64,000 bases of DNA from Azorhizobium caulinodans ORS 571 (GCF_000010525.1 NC_009937.1:1369501-1433500), one strand, 5' to 3'; positions 36,364 to 46,456 are shown, numbered from the stretch's first letter. Notes: a model not told the origin generated them from the sequence alone. Made by a program: numbers and translations.

Positions 36364-38469
36364 TCAGAACTTGAAGCGCGTGCCCACCACCACAGAGCGG
36401 CCGTTGCCGGGCTCGAACAGCGCCTGGTTTGGACTGGCCCGACCGGTTACGCTCACGCTCGCGATATAGTTCACATTCAGAAGGTTGCGGGCGTCGAGAT
36501 AGACCGCCGGCCCTTTGCCGTTGTCGTAACCCGTGCGGAAGTTGAGCAGGGCGTAGGGCGAGGTGTCGAGCGTATTGGCGTCGTCCACATAATAGGCTAC
36601 CGGCACCCACTCCACGTTCGGCCCTGCGTAGAAGCCGCTCGGATGCTTGTAGAGCAGTTCCGCCCGCAGATAGTGGGGCGGGATGCCCGGCAGGCGGTTG
36701 TTGCCCCACACCGGATCATTGTCGAAATAGAAGTCGCTGTAGGTGTAGGCGACATTCAGCCAGATGCTGTCGGTGATCGGGCCGGGCGTGAAGAGATCCT
36801 TCAGCACCTGCACGCCGAAGCCCAGCTCCAGCCCCTGATGGATGGTGCTGCCGAGATTGACCACCGTGCAGGTGAGGCCTTGCGTGTTGCCGGGGTCCTG
36901 GCACTGCAGCTCGTTCTGCACCCACGAGCGATAGAGCGAGACGTCCCAGCTGTAGGTCGGCTGGCGGCCGCGGGTGCCGATCTCGACCGTCGTCGCCGTC
37001 TGCGCCTTCAGATTGCCGATGACCACGCTGCCGAAGTCGGTGAGCTCGGAGAAGGTCGGTATCTCGCCGGAGCGCGAGACGTTGCCGAAGACCTGCGCGC
37101 CCGGCGCCATCTCGTAGACGAAGCCGCCCTTGGGCAGGAACAGGTTGTAGTCGTTGCCGCCCGACACCGCCTTGTAGAAGGCCGTGCGGTCGAGGCTGGC
37201 GGTGAGGAACTGGCCGGCGCCGACGAAGGCGAAGTTCGGGGCCAGATAGAAATGGTCCTCGAAATAATAGGTCGTCGTGGTGGCGCTGTCGTTGCTCCAG
37301 TAGGCGAGGGCGCCGGCGATGCCCGCCACATTGTTGTAGCGCTTGGCGTCGGTGGTGCCGGTTCCGTAATTGATCCCGAGCACGAGGCGGTTGTTGAAGC
37401 CGCCGATGCTGCGCTCGTCCACGAGGCGGGTGAAGGCGCCATATTCCTCGTAATTGTAGTTCAGCACCTGAAAGATGGGGTGGTTGAGATCCTTGTTGGT
37501 GTAGAAGACGCCGGCCTCCAGCTTCGTGGTGTCGGAGAGCAGGGCCGTTGTCTTGTTGGCGAGGCGCACGGACTCGATGTTGCGCTGGTAATTCAGCAGC
37601 ACGTTGGTGGGATTGGCGGTCTGCGGAGAATTCAGCGCCACGGTCTTGGAGACGGCGCCGGGGATCTGCTGGTTCACATTGGTGGCATTGAGATAGAAGC
37701 GCGTCTCCAGGCTCTCGTTGAGCTGGATGCCAAAATTGGCGCTGCCGCGCGTGTTCTCGCCTGCGGAGTGGTCGCGGAAGCCTTCCTGAGTCAGCCACGA
37801 GCCGGTGACGAAGCCATCGAAGGCGCCCTGCGCACCGCCGCTGCTCGCCTGAAGGCGATAGAAGCCGAAGGAGCCGATGTCGAAGCGGGCCTCGAACGGG
37901 CTCGCCGTGCGGCCCGTGGGCGTCACGAAATTGATGGCGCCGCCCAGCGCATTGGCGCCGAACTGGTAGCCGTTGGCGCCCTTGAACACCTCCACATATT
38001 GGAAGGCGGTGGGGTCGATCTCCTGAAAGTCGCCGCCGCCATCCACGGAGGACAGGGGAACACCATCCTGAAACAGCTGGATGCCCCGCAGGTGCGCGCT
38101 GCGCGAGATGCCGGAGCCGCGAATGGACAGGCGGGTGTCCTCGCCCCATTTCGGCTGCGCGAACACGCCCGGCACGAAGTCCAGCATGTCCTTGATGGTC
38201 TTGGCCTGCGTGTCATCCCATGTCATGGCGCCCACCACCTCGGCGCCGCCGGGCGTGAGCTCGATGTTCGCCCGCGCCTGCGATTCGGACGGGACGGTAA
38301 GGCTGCCGCCCGGTGCCGCCTGCACGGAGATGGTGGGCAGTTCCACCGCGCTCGCGGCAGCGGGGACCTGCTGGGCGAGAGCGGAACCGGGAAGCGCCAG
38401 CGCGGTGGCGGCAAGGAGGGCGCGCGGAAGGGCGCCCCGAAGCAGGGGACGGGGTGGGGAATAAGGCAT
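36364..38469 (-). CDS. TonB-dependent outer-membrane receptor
   Basis: A 701-residue receptor: signal peptide (cleavage near ALAQQ), TonB-box-like ELPTISVQA, plug domain (VPGVFAQPKWGEDTRLSIRG, then VEVFKGANGYQFGANALGG) and a 22-strand barrel ending in RFKF with terminal Phe, as expected for an outer-membrane protein. EGFRDHSAG, NRLPGIPP and the C-terminal FEPGNGR read like the YncD/PqqU (pyrroloquinoline quinone) branch, but this is from memory of motifs; ferric-chelate or other metal ligands remain possible. A DUF2946 gene lies upstream on the same strand and exbBD-tonB is divergent. Confidence 0.9.
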   Translation of the reverse strand: MPYSPPRPLLRGALPRALLAATALALPGSALAQQVPAAASAVELPTISVQAAPGGSLTVPSESQARANIELTPGGAEVVGAMTWDDTQAKTIKDMLDFVPGVFAQPKWGEDTRLSIRGSGISRSAHLRGIQLFQDGVPLSSVDGGGDFQEIDPTAFQYVEVFKGANGYQFGANALGGAINFVTPTGRTASPFEARFDIGSFGFYRLQASSGGAQGAFDGFVTGSWLTQEGFRDHSAGENTRGSANFGIQLNESLETRFYLNATNVNQQIPGAVSKTVALNSPQTANPTNVLLNYQRNIESVRLANKTTALLSDTTKLEAGVFYTNKDLNHPIFQVLNYNYEEYGAFTRLVDERSIGGFNNRLVLGINYGTGTTDAKRYNNVAGIAGALAYWSNDSATTTTYYFEDHFYLAPNFAFVGAGQFLTASLDRTAFYKAVSGGNDYNLFLPKGGFVYEMAPGAQVFGNVSRSGEIPTFSELTDFGSVVIGNLKAQTATTVEIGTRGRQPTYSWDVSLYRSWVQNELQCQDPGNTQGLTCTVVNLGSTIHQGLELGFGVQVLKDLFTPGPITDSIWLNVAYTYSDFYFDNDPVWGNNRLPGIPPHYLRAELLYKHPSGFYAGPNVEWVPVAYYVDDANTLDTSPYALLNFRTGYDNGKGPAVYLDARNLLNVNYIASVSVTGRASPNQALFEPGNGRSVVVGTRFKF

Positions 38470-38669
38470 GGCAATGCACCGCGGCCTCCGGCGCCCATCG
38501 GCGGCCGGGCCTGAGAAACGAGCTATGGGCGGAAATGGCGGGAGCGGTGCCCTTCAGCGCCTGCGGTTCTCGATCGCCAACCGGTAGCCAGCCATTGACC
38601 TCGAGTGCCGCAGCCCGAAGGGCGGCAGCAGGCGCAGGGCCTGCCGCGAACGCTCCAGCGTGCGCAATC

Positions 38670-39164
38670 TCAGGCCGTGGCGGGCGGTGCGCGGGGACGG
38701 GCCGACGTGGCGGCCCGGTGGGAGAGAAGCGGCCAGTCCGAACGCCCGGCTTCGGGTGCCAGCACCACGAAGGCCCGCTTCAGCGGCGAGGCGAGGGGGC
38801 CCGGCAGGACTGGCGTTCCGCCGGCCAGCGGGCACGCGAAACAATCGTGTGCCTTGGACGGCGTGTCCGGACCACCGTGATCCTGATCGGCCGAGGTGCC
38901 GAGGCAGAGGATGAACCCGTCATTCCCCGCCGGCGCTGCCATGGCACCGAGCGCAAGGCCCGAGATCAGCGCTTGGAAGACGAGAAGATAGGCGGCAAGC
39001 CAGCTCAGGCCGATGCGGGCACCGCCGCGCGCATGCGCGGCCGCGGGATGCCTCTGCGGCGTCAGAAGGGGTGCTGGGGAACCCGCCACTGCGTCGGCCT
39101 CTGGATGGCTGGAAATGTCCGCTCCTGCGGCGGACGCGCGCGGCGCTTGCCGCAATTGATCCAT
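38670..39164 (-). CDS. DUF2946-like membrane protein next to the TonB receptor
   Basis: A 164-residue protein with one central membrane segment (about 52-75) and a downstream C/H-rich stretch (FILCLGT, then AHDCFACPLAG) like that of DUF2946 proteins, which often accompany TonB receptors and metal genes. The function is not established; the Cys/His pattern invites a metal-binding idea. It is 200 bases upstream of the receptor gene on the same strand and divergent from exbB. The call is moderate because the family is short and poorly conserved. Confidence 0.55.
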   Translation of the reverse strand: MDQLRQAPRASAAGADISSHPEADAVAGSPAPLLTPQRHPAAAHARGGARIGLSWLAAYLLVFQALISGLALGAMAAPAGNDGFILCLGTSADQDHGGPDTPSKAHDCFACPLAGGTPVLPGPLASPLKRAFVVLAPEAGRSDWPLLSHRAATSARPRAPPATA

Positions 39165-39358
39165 ATGGATGCCACATCCGCGGCGATTTTCGCAACGTCA
39201 CCGGATGCGTCATCTGCGCACAACGGTCGTTCCGCGCACATTTTCATTCCGCAGCGCGGCGAAAACGCGTTATAAGGGACCCAGCCAGCCAATTCCCCGT
39301 GCGATCGGGGATCGCCAGCCAACCGATGTCCTTTGAACGATCGATTGCTGGTGGCGTG

Positions 39359-40483
39359 ATGACGATACGCGGTGGTTCTTCCAAGCCTGTGGCGCGTGTG
39401 CGGGGTGCGATGGCAGCCGTCGCTGCGCTGTCCGTTGCCTTGACCCTCAGCTGCGGAGCCCGGGCCGAGGACAAACTGCGCCTCGCGCAGACAACCGCCC
39501 CGGTGGCGGCCGCGCCCGCCGTTACCCCCACAGCGCCGAAGCCCGCACCCGTGGCGCCGTCACCTTACGGCGTGCAGCCTTCCGCTCCGCCGGCGCCCGT
39601 CGGTGCACCGCCGCCGCCGTCGGCCGCCCTTGCCCCCGCGACGGCCCAGCTCCCTCCGGCTACGGCTCCCGCCACTCCGCCCGCCCCGACCGCCCCCGCT
39701 GGCGCTGCTCCGGCCTCGGCGGCTGCGCCTGCGCTTCCCGCGCCGCCTGCGCCCGCCGCGGAAGCCGCGCCCCGGCCGGCGGCGCTGCTGCCCCATGACC
39801 TGTCCCCCTGGGGCATGTTCATGGCTGCGGACATCGTGGTGAAGGTGGTGATGAGCGGCCTCGCGCTCGCCTCCGTCATCACCTGGACCATCTGGCTGGT
39901 GAAGGTGCTCGAACTCACCACCGCCAACCGTCAGGTGCGGCGCGCGCTGCACACCCTGCGCGAATCATCCAACCTGCTGGGCAGCGCCCGCGCCCTGCCG
40001 CCGCGCGGCGGCGCCTCCGCCCGCCTCATCCAGTCGGCGCTCGGCGAACTCGAAGCCTCCCGGGCCCTGCCTGCCGAAGGCATCAAGGAGCGCGTCGCCA
40101 TATCGCTCAACCGCATCGAGGCGGCGGCGGGCCGGCGCATGTCGCTCGGCACGGGCCTTCTCGCCACCATCGGTTCCACGGCGCCCTTCATCGGCCTGTT
40201 CGGCACCGTGTGGGGCATCATGAACAGCTTCATCGGCATCTCGAAGGCGCAGACCACCAACCTCGCGGTGGTCGCCCCCGGCATCGCCGAGGCGCTGCTC
40301 GCCACCGCCATCGGCCTCGTGGCGGCCATCCCGGCGGTCATCATCTACAACGTCTTCGCCCGCGCCATCTCCAACTACAAGGCGAGCCTCTCTGACGCCT
40401 CGGCCGAGGTGATGCGCCACCTCTCCCGCGATCTCGATCGCGAGGCCTCGGGGGCCAACCGTCTGCGCGCTGCGGCGGAGTGA
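39359..40483 (+). CDS. exbB: ExbB proton-channel component of the TonB system
   Basis: Inner-membrane motor subunit that uses the proton gradient with ExbD and TonB to energise outer-membrane receptors. It has a signal-like N-terminal segment, a Pro/Ala-rich periplasmic stretch (about residues 45-135) and the MotA/TolQ/ExbB domain with membrane segments near 155-180 and the pair [19 protein letters not shown] and [17 protein letters not shown]. The long N-terminal extension is typical of alphaproteobacterial ExbB. An ATG at 39326 would add 11 residues; GGTGG before 39359 favours the shorter form (374 residues). Confidence 0.92.
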   Translation: MTIRGGSSKPVARVRGAMAAVAALSVALTLSCGARAEDKLRLAQTTAPVAAAPAVTPTAPKPAPVAPSPYGVQPSAPPAPVGAPPPPSAALAPATAQLPPATAPATPPAPTAPAGAAPASAAAPALPAPPAPAAEAAPRPAALLPHDLSPWGMFMAADIVVKVVMSGLALASVITWTIWLVKVLELTTANRQVRRALHTLRESSNLLGSARALPPRGGASARLIQSALGELEASRALPAEGIKERVAISLNRIEAAAGRRMSLGTGLLATIGSTAPFIGLFGTVWGIMNSFIGISKAQTTNLAVVAPGIAEALLATAIGLVAAIPAVIIYNVFARAISNYKASLSDASAEVMRHLSRDLDREASGANRLRAAAE

Positions 40484-40486
40484 GCC

Positions 40487-40954
40487 ATGGCCGCGAAGCT
40501 TGATCTCGGCGGGGATGACCTCGTCGAAAACCACGACATCAACGTCACGCCCTTCATCGACGTCATTTTGGTGCTGCTCATCATCTTCATGGTGGCGGCG
40601 CCGCTCGCGACGGTGGACGTGCCGGTGGACCTGCCGGTGGCCAATGCCCAGCAGCAGCCGCGGCCGGACAAGCCGCTGTTCCTCACCATCCAGCCGGACC
40701 TCAAGCTCTCGGTGGGCGACGAGGCAGTGCAGCGCGACAGCCTGCCGGCGGCCCTCGACGCCGTGACCCATGGCGACCGCCAGCAGCGCGTGTTCGTGCG
40801 CGCCGACAAGGCCGTGCCCTATGGCGACGTGATGGAGGTGATGAATCTTCTGCGCTCGGCCGGCTATCTGAAGATCGGTCTCGTCGGCCTGGACACGGCC
40901 GCGGCCGCCACCGCGCCCGCTGGTGCCCCGCCCGCGGCGGGAGCCGCCCAGTGA
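40487..40954 (+). CDS. exbD: ExbD component of the TonB system
   Basis: A 155-residue inner-membrane protein, one membrane segment near residues 20-42 containing the proton-carrying aspartate in NVTPFIDVILVLLIIFM, then a periplasmic domain. Starts three bases after exbB and overlaps tonB by ATGA, so the three genes form one operon. Confidence 0.94.
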   Translation: MAAKLDLGGDDLVENHDINVTPFIDVILVLLIIFMVAAPLATVDVPVDLPVANAQQQPRPDKPLFLTIQPDLKLSVGDEAVQRDSLPAALDAVTHGDRQQRVFVRADKAVPYGDVMEVMNLLRSAGYLKIGLVGLDTAAAATAPAGAPPAAGAAQ

Positions 40955-41805
40955 CGGCCACCTACCCGCATCATCACCACGAGCACCACGGGCCGCTGCC
41001 GGTGGGGCGCTGGGTGCTGGCCGGCGCCCTGATCCTCGCGATCCACGGCGGCGCGGTCTATGCGGGGCTGAAGTGGCACAAGGTGGAGGGCATCAGCGAG
41101 CCGCCGCCGGCCGCCGTGATGATCGACCTCGCCCCGCTGCCGGTGGCGCCGCCTTCCGAGACCGAGGACGTGGCGCCCGGACCGCAGATGGTGCAGGCCC
41201 CCGAGCCGGTGCCGGATGCGCCGGACACCATGGAAGACTCCACCCCGCCGCCGACGCCGGAGGTGGTGGAGGAGCCCATCGAGAAGATGCCGGACCTGCC
41301 GACGCCCCCCGTGATGGCCGAGGCGGTGCTGCCGCCTCCGCGCCCGATCGTGCAGGAACCACCTCCGCCGCAGAAGAAGCCGGAAGAGAAGAAGCCAGAG
41401 AAGAAGGCGAGCCGTCGCCCGGCCGCGCCGGTGACCAGTGCTGCGCCCAAGCTCGATGCGCCGACGTCCAATGCCATTGCGGCGCCGTCCGCGGGCGCCT
41501 CGTCCTCGGCATCCACGGCGCCGGCCACGTGGCGCAGCATGATCGTGGGCCATCTCAACCGCTACAAGCGCTATCCCTCCGAGGCACGCGCCAAGCGGGA
41601 GGAGGGCACCGCCCGCCTGCGCTTCACCATCGACCGGGCCGGCCGCGTCATCGGCGCCAGCCTCGCCGGCACGTCGGGCCACGCGCTGCTGGATGAGGAG
41701 ACGCTGGAGATGGTGCGCCGCGCCTCGCCCTTCCCGGCACCGCCCGCCGAAGTGGCGGGAGCCAGCATCACCTTCACCGTGCCGGTGGATTTCAACGTCC
41801 GCTGA
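40951..41805 (+). CDS. tonB: Energy transducer TonB
   Basis: A 284-residue periplasm-spanning protein. The cytoplasmic N-terminus is His-rich (HHHHEHHG at 7-14), followed by a membrane anchor (about 19-41), a long Pro/Glu/Lys-rich rigid rod including KKPEEKKPEKK, and the C-terminal domain (YKRYPSEARAKREEGTARLR) that touches receptors. The natural His cluster is unusual and could bind Ni, Zn or Cu. It ends the exbB-exbD-tonB operon. Confidence 0.92.
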   Translation: MTATYPHHHHEHHGPLPVGRWVLAGALILAIHGGAVYAGLKWHKVEGISEPPPAAVMIDLAPLPVAPPSETEDVAPGPQMVQAPEPVPDAPDTMEDSTPPPTPEVVEEPIEKMPDLPTPPVMAEAVLPPPRPIVQEPPPPQKKPEEKKPEKKASRRPAAPVTSAAPKLDAPTSNAIAAPSAGASSSASTAPATWRSMIVGHLNRYKRYPSEARAKREEGTARLRFTIDRAGRVIGASLAGTSGHALLDEETLEMVRRASPFPAPPAEVAGASITFTVPVDFNVR

Positions 41806-41981
41806 CCGTCCGCGCCGCAGCGGACAATGCGTCCAAGCGCGAAACGCGCCTGGGTGTGGCATGGGGTGCAAGGCTGGTGGGCAGGTAGGCTTTGGACTTG
41901 GCGGGTGCGCTGTGATAAGCGAGCCCTCCGACCGGCCGCCCCGCGAGGAGCCTGCCGCGCCGAACGTTTCGGAGACTATCC

Positions 41982-43295
41982 ATGGCCTCGTCCGCTGCGC
42001 ACAGCGCCTCCGCCTCGGCGGAGATGAACCGCTTCTTCTCCGCCTCCCTCGCGGAGGTTGATCCCGAGATCGCCGCCGCCGTGTCGGCCGAACTCGGTCG
42101 CCAGCGCGAGGAAATCGAGCTCATCGCCTCGGAAAACATCGTCTCCCGCGCCGTGCTCGAGGCCCAGGGCTCGGTGCTCACCAACAAGTACGCCGAGGGC
42201 TATCCGGGCAAGCGCTATTATGGCGGCTGCCAGTTCGTGGACGTGGCCGAGAACCTCGCCATCGATCGCGCCAAGAAGCTGTTCGGCTGCGCCTTCGCGA
42301 ACGTACAGCCGAATTCCGGCAGCCAGGCCAATCAGGGCGTCTTCTTCACCCTGATGCAGCCGGGCGACACCTTCCTCGGCCTCAACCTCGCCGCCGGCGG
42401 CCATCTGACCCATGGCTCGCCGGTCAACATGTCGGGCAAGTGGTTCAACGCGGTGGCCTATGGCGTGCGCGAGGACGACCAGCGCATTGATTATGACGTG
42501 GTCGCCCAGCTCGCCGACCAGCACAAGCCGAAGGTCATCGTGGCCGGCGGCTCGGCCTATCCGCGCGTCATCGATTTCGCCCGCATGCGGCAGATCGCCG
42601 ACAGCGTCGGCGCCAAGCTCATGGTGGACATGGCGCACTTCGCGGGCCTCGTGGCCGGCGGCGCCCACCCGAGCCCGTTCCCGCACGCCCATGTGGTGAC
42701 CACCACCACGCACAAGACCCTGCGCGGCCCGCGCGGCGGCATGATCCTCACGAATGACGAGGAGCTGGCGAAGAAGCTCAACTCCGCCATCTTCCCCGGC
42801 ATCCAGGGTGGCCCGCTCATGCATGTCATCGCCGCCAAGGCGGTGGCCTTCGGCGAAGCGCTGCGCCCCGAGTTCAAGGTCTATGCCAAGAACGTGGTGG
42901 AGAATGCCCGCGCGCTGGCCGAGAACCTGCGCGGCCACGGCTTCGACATCGTGTCCGACGGCACCGACACGCATCTGATGCTGGTGGACCTGCGTCCCAA
43001 GCGCCTCACCGGCAAGATTTCGGAGAATGCGCTCGGCCGCGCCCACATCACCTGCAACAAGAACGGCATTCCGTTCGACCCCGAGAAGCCGGCGGTCACC
43101 TCGGGCGTGCGCCTCGGCACCCCGGCGGGCACCACCCGCGGCTTCGGCGTGGCCGAGTTCCAGCAGATCGGCGACATGATCGCCGAAGTGCTGGACGTGC
43201 TGTCGCAGAAGGGCGTCGCCGAGGACAGCCTCGTGGAAGAAGCGGTGCGCGGCAAGGTGAAGTCGCTGCTCGCCCGCTTCCCCATCTACAACTGA
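41982..43295 (+). CDS. glyA: Serine hydroxymethyltransferase
   Basis: A 437-residue PLP enzyme that interconverts serine and glycine with tetrahydrofolate, a main source of one-carbon units. [19 protein letters not shown], the [10 protein letters not shown] block, [12 protein letters not shown] and the Schiff-base lysine in [14 protein letters not shown] are all present. The N-terminal 13 residues are Ala/Ser-rich and variable. The 176-base leader has no recognised riboswitch. Confidence 0.96.
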   Translation: MASSAAHSASASAEMNRFFSASLAEVDPEIAAAVSAELGRQREEIELIASENIVSRAVLEAQGSVLTNKYAEGYPGKRYYGGCQFVDVAENLAIDRAKKLFGCAFANVQPNSGSQANQGVFFTLMQPGDTFLGLNLAAGGHLTHGSPVNMSGKWFNAVAYGVREDDQRIDYDVVAQLADQHKPKVIVAGGSAYPRVIDFARMRQIADSVGAKLMVDMAHFAGLVAGGAHPSPFPHAHVVTTTTHKTLRGPRGGMILTNDEELAKKLNSAIFPGIQGGPLMHVIAAKAVAFGEALRPEFKVYAKNVVENARALAENLRGHGFDIVSDGTDTHLMLVDLRPKRLTGKISENALGRAHITCNKNGIPFDPEKPAVTSGVRLGTPAGTTRGFGVAEFQQIGDMIAEVLDVLSQKGVAEDSLVEEAVRGKVKSLLARFPIYN

Positions 43296-43338
43296 TCCTG
43301 CCCGCTCCGGCGACTGCCGGGGCAGGCCCCGTTTGGCA

Positions 43339-43367
43339 GCGCGCGGGTCATCGGCCCGCGCGCTTTT
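43339..43367 (+). terminator. Rho-independent terminator of glyA
   Basis: Nine-bp perfect stem GCGCGCGGG / CCCGCGCGC (43339-43347, 43355-43363), 7-base loop, then TTTT. It separates glyA from the nrdR-rib unit that starts 34 bases later. Confidence 0.85.
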
Positions 43368-43400
43368 CGTCCGATCCCGTGCGGCAAGGGACAGGTCTTC

Positions 43401-43922
43401 ATGCGGTGCCCCTATTGCGGCAGTCTCGACACCCAGGTGAAGGACAGCCGCCCCACCGAGGACAACACCGCCATCCGCCGCCGCCGGGTCTGCCCGGATT
43501 GCGGCGGGCGGTTCACCACCTTCGAGCGCGTGCAGTTGCGCGAACTGATGGTGGTGAAGCGCTCGGGCCGCCGCGTGCCCTTCGATCGCGACAAGCTCGC
43601 CCGGTCCGTGGAAATCGCCCTGCGCAAGCGTCCGGTCGAGACCGAGCGCGTGGAGCGGATGCTCTCCGGCCTCGTGCGGCAGCTGGAGAGCCTCGGGGAT
43701 ACGGAGATCACCTCCGAGACCATCGGCGAGATGGTGATGGAGGGTCTGAAGCAGATCGACGACGTGGCTTATGTCCGCTTCGCCTCCGTCTATCGCAATT
43801 TCCGTGAGGCGCGCGATTTCGAGAGCCTGCTGGACGAATTGCAGCTCGGCGAGCGCAAGGCGGAGGCGCTGGCCAAGCTGAAGCGCGCGGACCGCACAGC
43901 GTCCGAAAGCGAACCGGAGTAG
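43401..43922 (+). CDS. nrdR: Transcriptional repressor NrdR
   Basis: A 173-residue zinc-ribbon/ATP-cone repressor of ribonucleotide reductase genes; it senses ATP/dATP and binds paired NrdR boxes. Zinc ligands C3, C6, C31 and C34 ([17 protein letters not shown]) are present, then the ATP-cone ([21 protein letters not shown]). A good NrdR box lies upstream of nrdJ at 48208, so the likely target is in this window. The start of ribD is six bases after its stop. Confidence 0.95.
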   Translation: MRCPYCGSLDTQVKDSRPTEDNTAIRRRRVCPDCGGRFTTFERVQLRELMVVKRSGRRVPFDRDKLARSVEIALRKRPVETERVERMLSGLVRQLESLGDTEITSETIGEMVMEGLKQIDDVAYVRFASVYRNFREARDFESLLDELQLGERKAEALAKLKRADRTASESEPE

Positions 43923-43927
43923 GGGCC

Positions 43928-45082
43928 ATGAGCGCTGCTGCGGTGGGCCTTGGCCGGGCCGGCGTCTTCTCGCCCGAGGAAGACGAGGCCCTGATGGCGG
44001 AGGCGCTGGCGGTCGGCCAGCTCGGCCTCGGCCGCACCTGGCCCAACCCTTCCGTGGGCGCCGTCGTGGTGCGCCCGACCTCGGCTGGTCCCCAGATTCT
44101 CGGTCGTGCCGGCACGGCGCCCGCCGGCCGTCCCCATGCGGAGCCGCTGGCGCTGGCGCAGGCGGGCGACGCGGCCCGCGGGGCGACGCTCTATGTCACG
44201 CTGGAGCCCTGCTCGCATTTCGGCCGCACGCCGCCCTGCGCGGATGCGGTGATCGCCGCCGGCATCACCCGCGTGGTTGCGGCGGTGGAGGATCCCGATC
44301 CGCGCGTACGGGGCAGGGGGGTCGCCCGCATGCGCGCGGCGGGCCTGTGGGTCACCGTGGGTGTCGGCGCCGAGCGGGCGCTGGAGGATCATGCGGGCCA
44401 CATCAGCCGCGTCACCCGCGGCCGGCCTCACGTGCTCCTCAAGATGGCCGTCTCGGCTGATGGCAAGGCGGGCCTTGAAGGCCCGCGCCCCGCCGCCATC
44501 ACCGGCGAGGAGGCGCGCGCCCGTGTCCATCTCATGCGCGCACACGCGGACGCCATCATGGTCGGCATCGGCACCGTTCTGGCGGACGATCCGCAGCTCA
44601 CCGTGCGCCTGCCCGGCATGGAAGGGCGCTCGCCGGTGCGGATCGTGCTCGACGGCGACCTGCGCCTGCCGACCACCTGCGGCCTGGTGCGTACGGCGGA
44701 GCAGGTGCCTGTGTGGGCCATCGCCGCCGAGGATGCGCCCGCCGAGCGCGAGAAGGCGCTGGTGGATGCGGGTGTTCAGGTGTTGCGCGCCCCCCGCGCT
44801 GCTTCCGGCCGCCTCGATCTCCCGGCGGTGATGAAGCTTCTCGGCCTCCTCGGCGTCACCCGCCTGATGGTGGAAGGCGGCCCGCAGGTGGCCGCAGCGC
44901 TGCTGGATGAGGGGCTGGTGGACGAGGTTGCGGTGCTGCGTTCCCCCGACGCGCTGGGGGCAGGGGGCCTCGATGCGCTGGCCGGCCGGCCGCTCGCGCG
45001 CCTCACCGAGCCGGTGGGCTTTGCGGTGGTGGAGCGCACGGAGCTTGGCCGCGACAGTCTCATGCGGCTGCGGCGGCTCTGA
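43928..45082 (+). CDS. ribD: Bifunctional riboflavin deaminase/reductase
   Basis: A 384-residue enzyme for the second and third steps of riboflavin synthesis from GTP. The N-terminal deaminase domain has zinc ligands H70 (HAE, with E72), C95 and C104 (EPCSHFGRTPPC); the C-terminal reductase domain has KMAVSADGK and VEGGPQVAAALLDEGLVDE. It follows nrdR closely, the standard alphaproteobacterial order. Confidence 0.94.
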   Translation: MSAAAVGLGRAGVFSPEEDEALMAEALAVGQLGLGRTWPNPSVGAVVVRPTSAGPQILGRAGTAPAGRPHAEPLALAQAGDAARGATLYVTLEPCSHFGRTPPCADAVIAAGITRVVAAVEDPDPRVRGRGVARMRAAGLWVTVGVGAERALEDHAGHISRVTRGRPHVLLKMAVSADGKAGLEGPRPAAITGEEARARVHLMRAHADAIMVGIGTVLADDPQLTVRLPGMEGRSPVRIVLDGDLRLPTTCGLVRTAEQVPVWAIAAEDAPAEREKALVDAGVQVLRAPRAASGRLDLPAVMKLLGLLGVTRLMVEGGPQVAAALLDEGLVDEVAVLRSPDALGAGGLDALAGRPLARLTEPVGFAVVERTELGRDSLMRLRRL

Positions 45083-45211
45083 TCTGCGCCCTGTTTTTGC
45101 TGCCGTTGGCGGTGGGTGGTGGTACAGAGGCGTTTCGATCCCCGTGCAGCCGCTCCTTGGGCAGGCCGCGCGGCCCCACTCATTGCGGCGAAGACCCGCG
45201 CGGACGGAACC

Positions 45212-45823
45212 ATGTTCACTGGCATCGTCACGGATCTCGGCGAGATCGTCGATCTGGAAGTGCACAATGAAGTGCGCACCTTCGGCATCGCGACCGACTA
45301 CAAGCCTTCCTCCATCGATATCGGCGCCTCCATCGCCTGTTCCGGCGTGTGCCTGACGGTGACCAAGGTGAAGAAGCGCGGGCCCAAGCGCGCCGTCTTC
45401 TACGTGGACGCCGCCCCCGAGACGCTGGCCATCACCACGGTGGCGAAGTGGCGCGAGGGGGCGCGGATCAATCTGGAGCGCTCGCTGACCATTGGCGGCG
45501 AGCTCGGCGGACATCTCGTGACCGGCCATGTGGACGGCATCGCGAGGGTCGTTGCCCGCGACGATTTCGAGGAGACGAGCCGCTTCACCTTCGAGGCGCC
45601 GGAGCCGCTGGCCCGCTTCATCGCCGCCAAGGGCTCGGTGTGTCTCGATGGCACGTCCCTGACCGTCAATACGGTGAAGGGCAACCGGTTCTCGTGCCTG
45701 CTCATCCCCCACACGCTTGCCGTCACCACCTGGGGCGTCGTGCAGGCGGAAGATGAGATCAATCTCGAAGTGGACCTCATGGCCCGCTATGCCGCGCGCC
45801 TTGCGCAGTATGAGCCGGCCTAG
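45212..45823 (+). CDS. ribE: Riboflavin synthase, alpha subunit
   Basis: A 203-residue enzyme that dismutates two molecules of 6,7-dimethyl-8-ribityllumazine to riboflavin. Two lumazine-binding repeats are visible, the first starting MFTGIVTDLGEIVDLE, the second after GHLVTGHVDGIARV. The start at 45212 gives the invariant N-terminus MFTGIV. No FMN riboswitch is seen upstream. The stop codon lies inside the left end of a RIME-like element. Confidence 0.94.
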   Translation: MFTGIVTDLGEIVDLEVHNEVRTFGIATDYKPSSIDIGASIACSGVCLTVTKVKKRGPKRAVFYVDAAPETLAITTVAKWREGARINLERSLTIGGELGGHLVTGHVDGIARVVARDDFEETSRFTFEAPEPLARFIAAKGSVCLDGTSLTVNTVKGNRFSCLLIPHTLAVTTWGVVQAEDEINLEVDLMARYAARLAQYEPA

Positions 45824-45935
45824 AGGGCGTCAGGCTTCGATTGCCCGGCAATTGAAGCCGTAAGACGCTCTCCATTTGAAATCGGAGCCGGATTTCCCGG
45901 GCAGAAGGATTTCCTCTGACCCCTTCCGGCTCTAG
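45820..45935. repeat. RIME-like composite palindromic element, copy 2
   Basis: A 116-bp element with terminal CTAGAG (45820-45825) and CTCTAG (45930-45935), matching the ends and size of the copy at 8398. Palindrome one pairs GGCTTC with GAAGCC (45833-45838, 45854-45859) enclosing ATTGCC/GGCAAT; palindrome two pairs GAGCCGGA with TCCGGCTC (45885-45892, 45925-45932). The left end supplies the ribE stop codon TAG (45821-45823). It fills most of the ribE-ribH gap. Confidence 0.7.
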
Positions 45936-45967
45936 TACCTGACGCGCCCGAATCGGAGAACATCAAG

Positions 45968-46456
45968 ATGGTAAGCACGCGCAAGGAAGGCGCGAGCGCC
46001 GGGGAGCCCGTCACCGGGGCCCGAGTGCTGATTGTGGAAGGGCGCTATTACGAGGCGCTGGCGGACGAGCTTCTGGCCGGCGCTCGCGCCGCGCTGGAAG
46101 CGGCCGGTGCCACCGTGGACGTGATCACTGTTCCGGGTGCGCTGGAAATCCCGATCGCCGCCGAGATCGCCCTCGAGGCGGCCGAGGAAGAGGACGAGCC
46201 TTACGAGGCAGTGGTGGCGCTCGGCTGCGTCATCCGCGGCGAGACCTACCATTTCGAGATCGTGGCGGGAGAATCCTCGCGCGGCCTCATGGATCTGGCG
46301 CTCGCCCATGCCCTGCCGCTCGGCAATGGCATCCTGACCGTGGAAACCGAGGCGCAGGCCTGGGAGCGGGCGCGGGTGGGCGAGGGCAACAAGGGCGGCG
46401 GTGCCGCCGAAGCCGCTTTGAGCCTGGTGCGCCTGAAGCGCCGGGGCCTCAAATGA
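45968..46456 (+). CDS. ribH: 6,7-dimethyl-8-ribityllumazine synthase
   Basis: A 162-residue lumazine synthase, penultimate step of riboflavin synthesis. [26 protein letters not shown] (catalytic H95) and [14 protein letters not shown] are diagnostic. Its stop overlaps the expected nusB start by ATGA, the usual ribH-nusB junction. Confidence 0.95.
   Translation: MVSTRKEGASAGEPVTGARVLIVEGRYYEALADELLAGARAALEAAGATVDVITVPGALEIPIAAEIALEAAEEEDEPYEAVVALGCVIRGETYHFEIVAGESSRGLMDLALAHALPLGNGILTVETEAQAWERARVGEGNKGGGAAEAALSLVRLKRRGLK

Noticed and set aside
45083-45211. FMN riboswitch before ribE
   Set aside because: The conserved RFN-element helices and loop sequences are not visible.
43790-45712. Long minus-strand open frame opposite nrdR-ribD-ribE
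   Set aside because: Shadow of strongly supported plus-strand genes in GC-rich DNA; the translation has no domain features.
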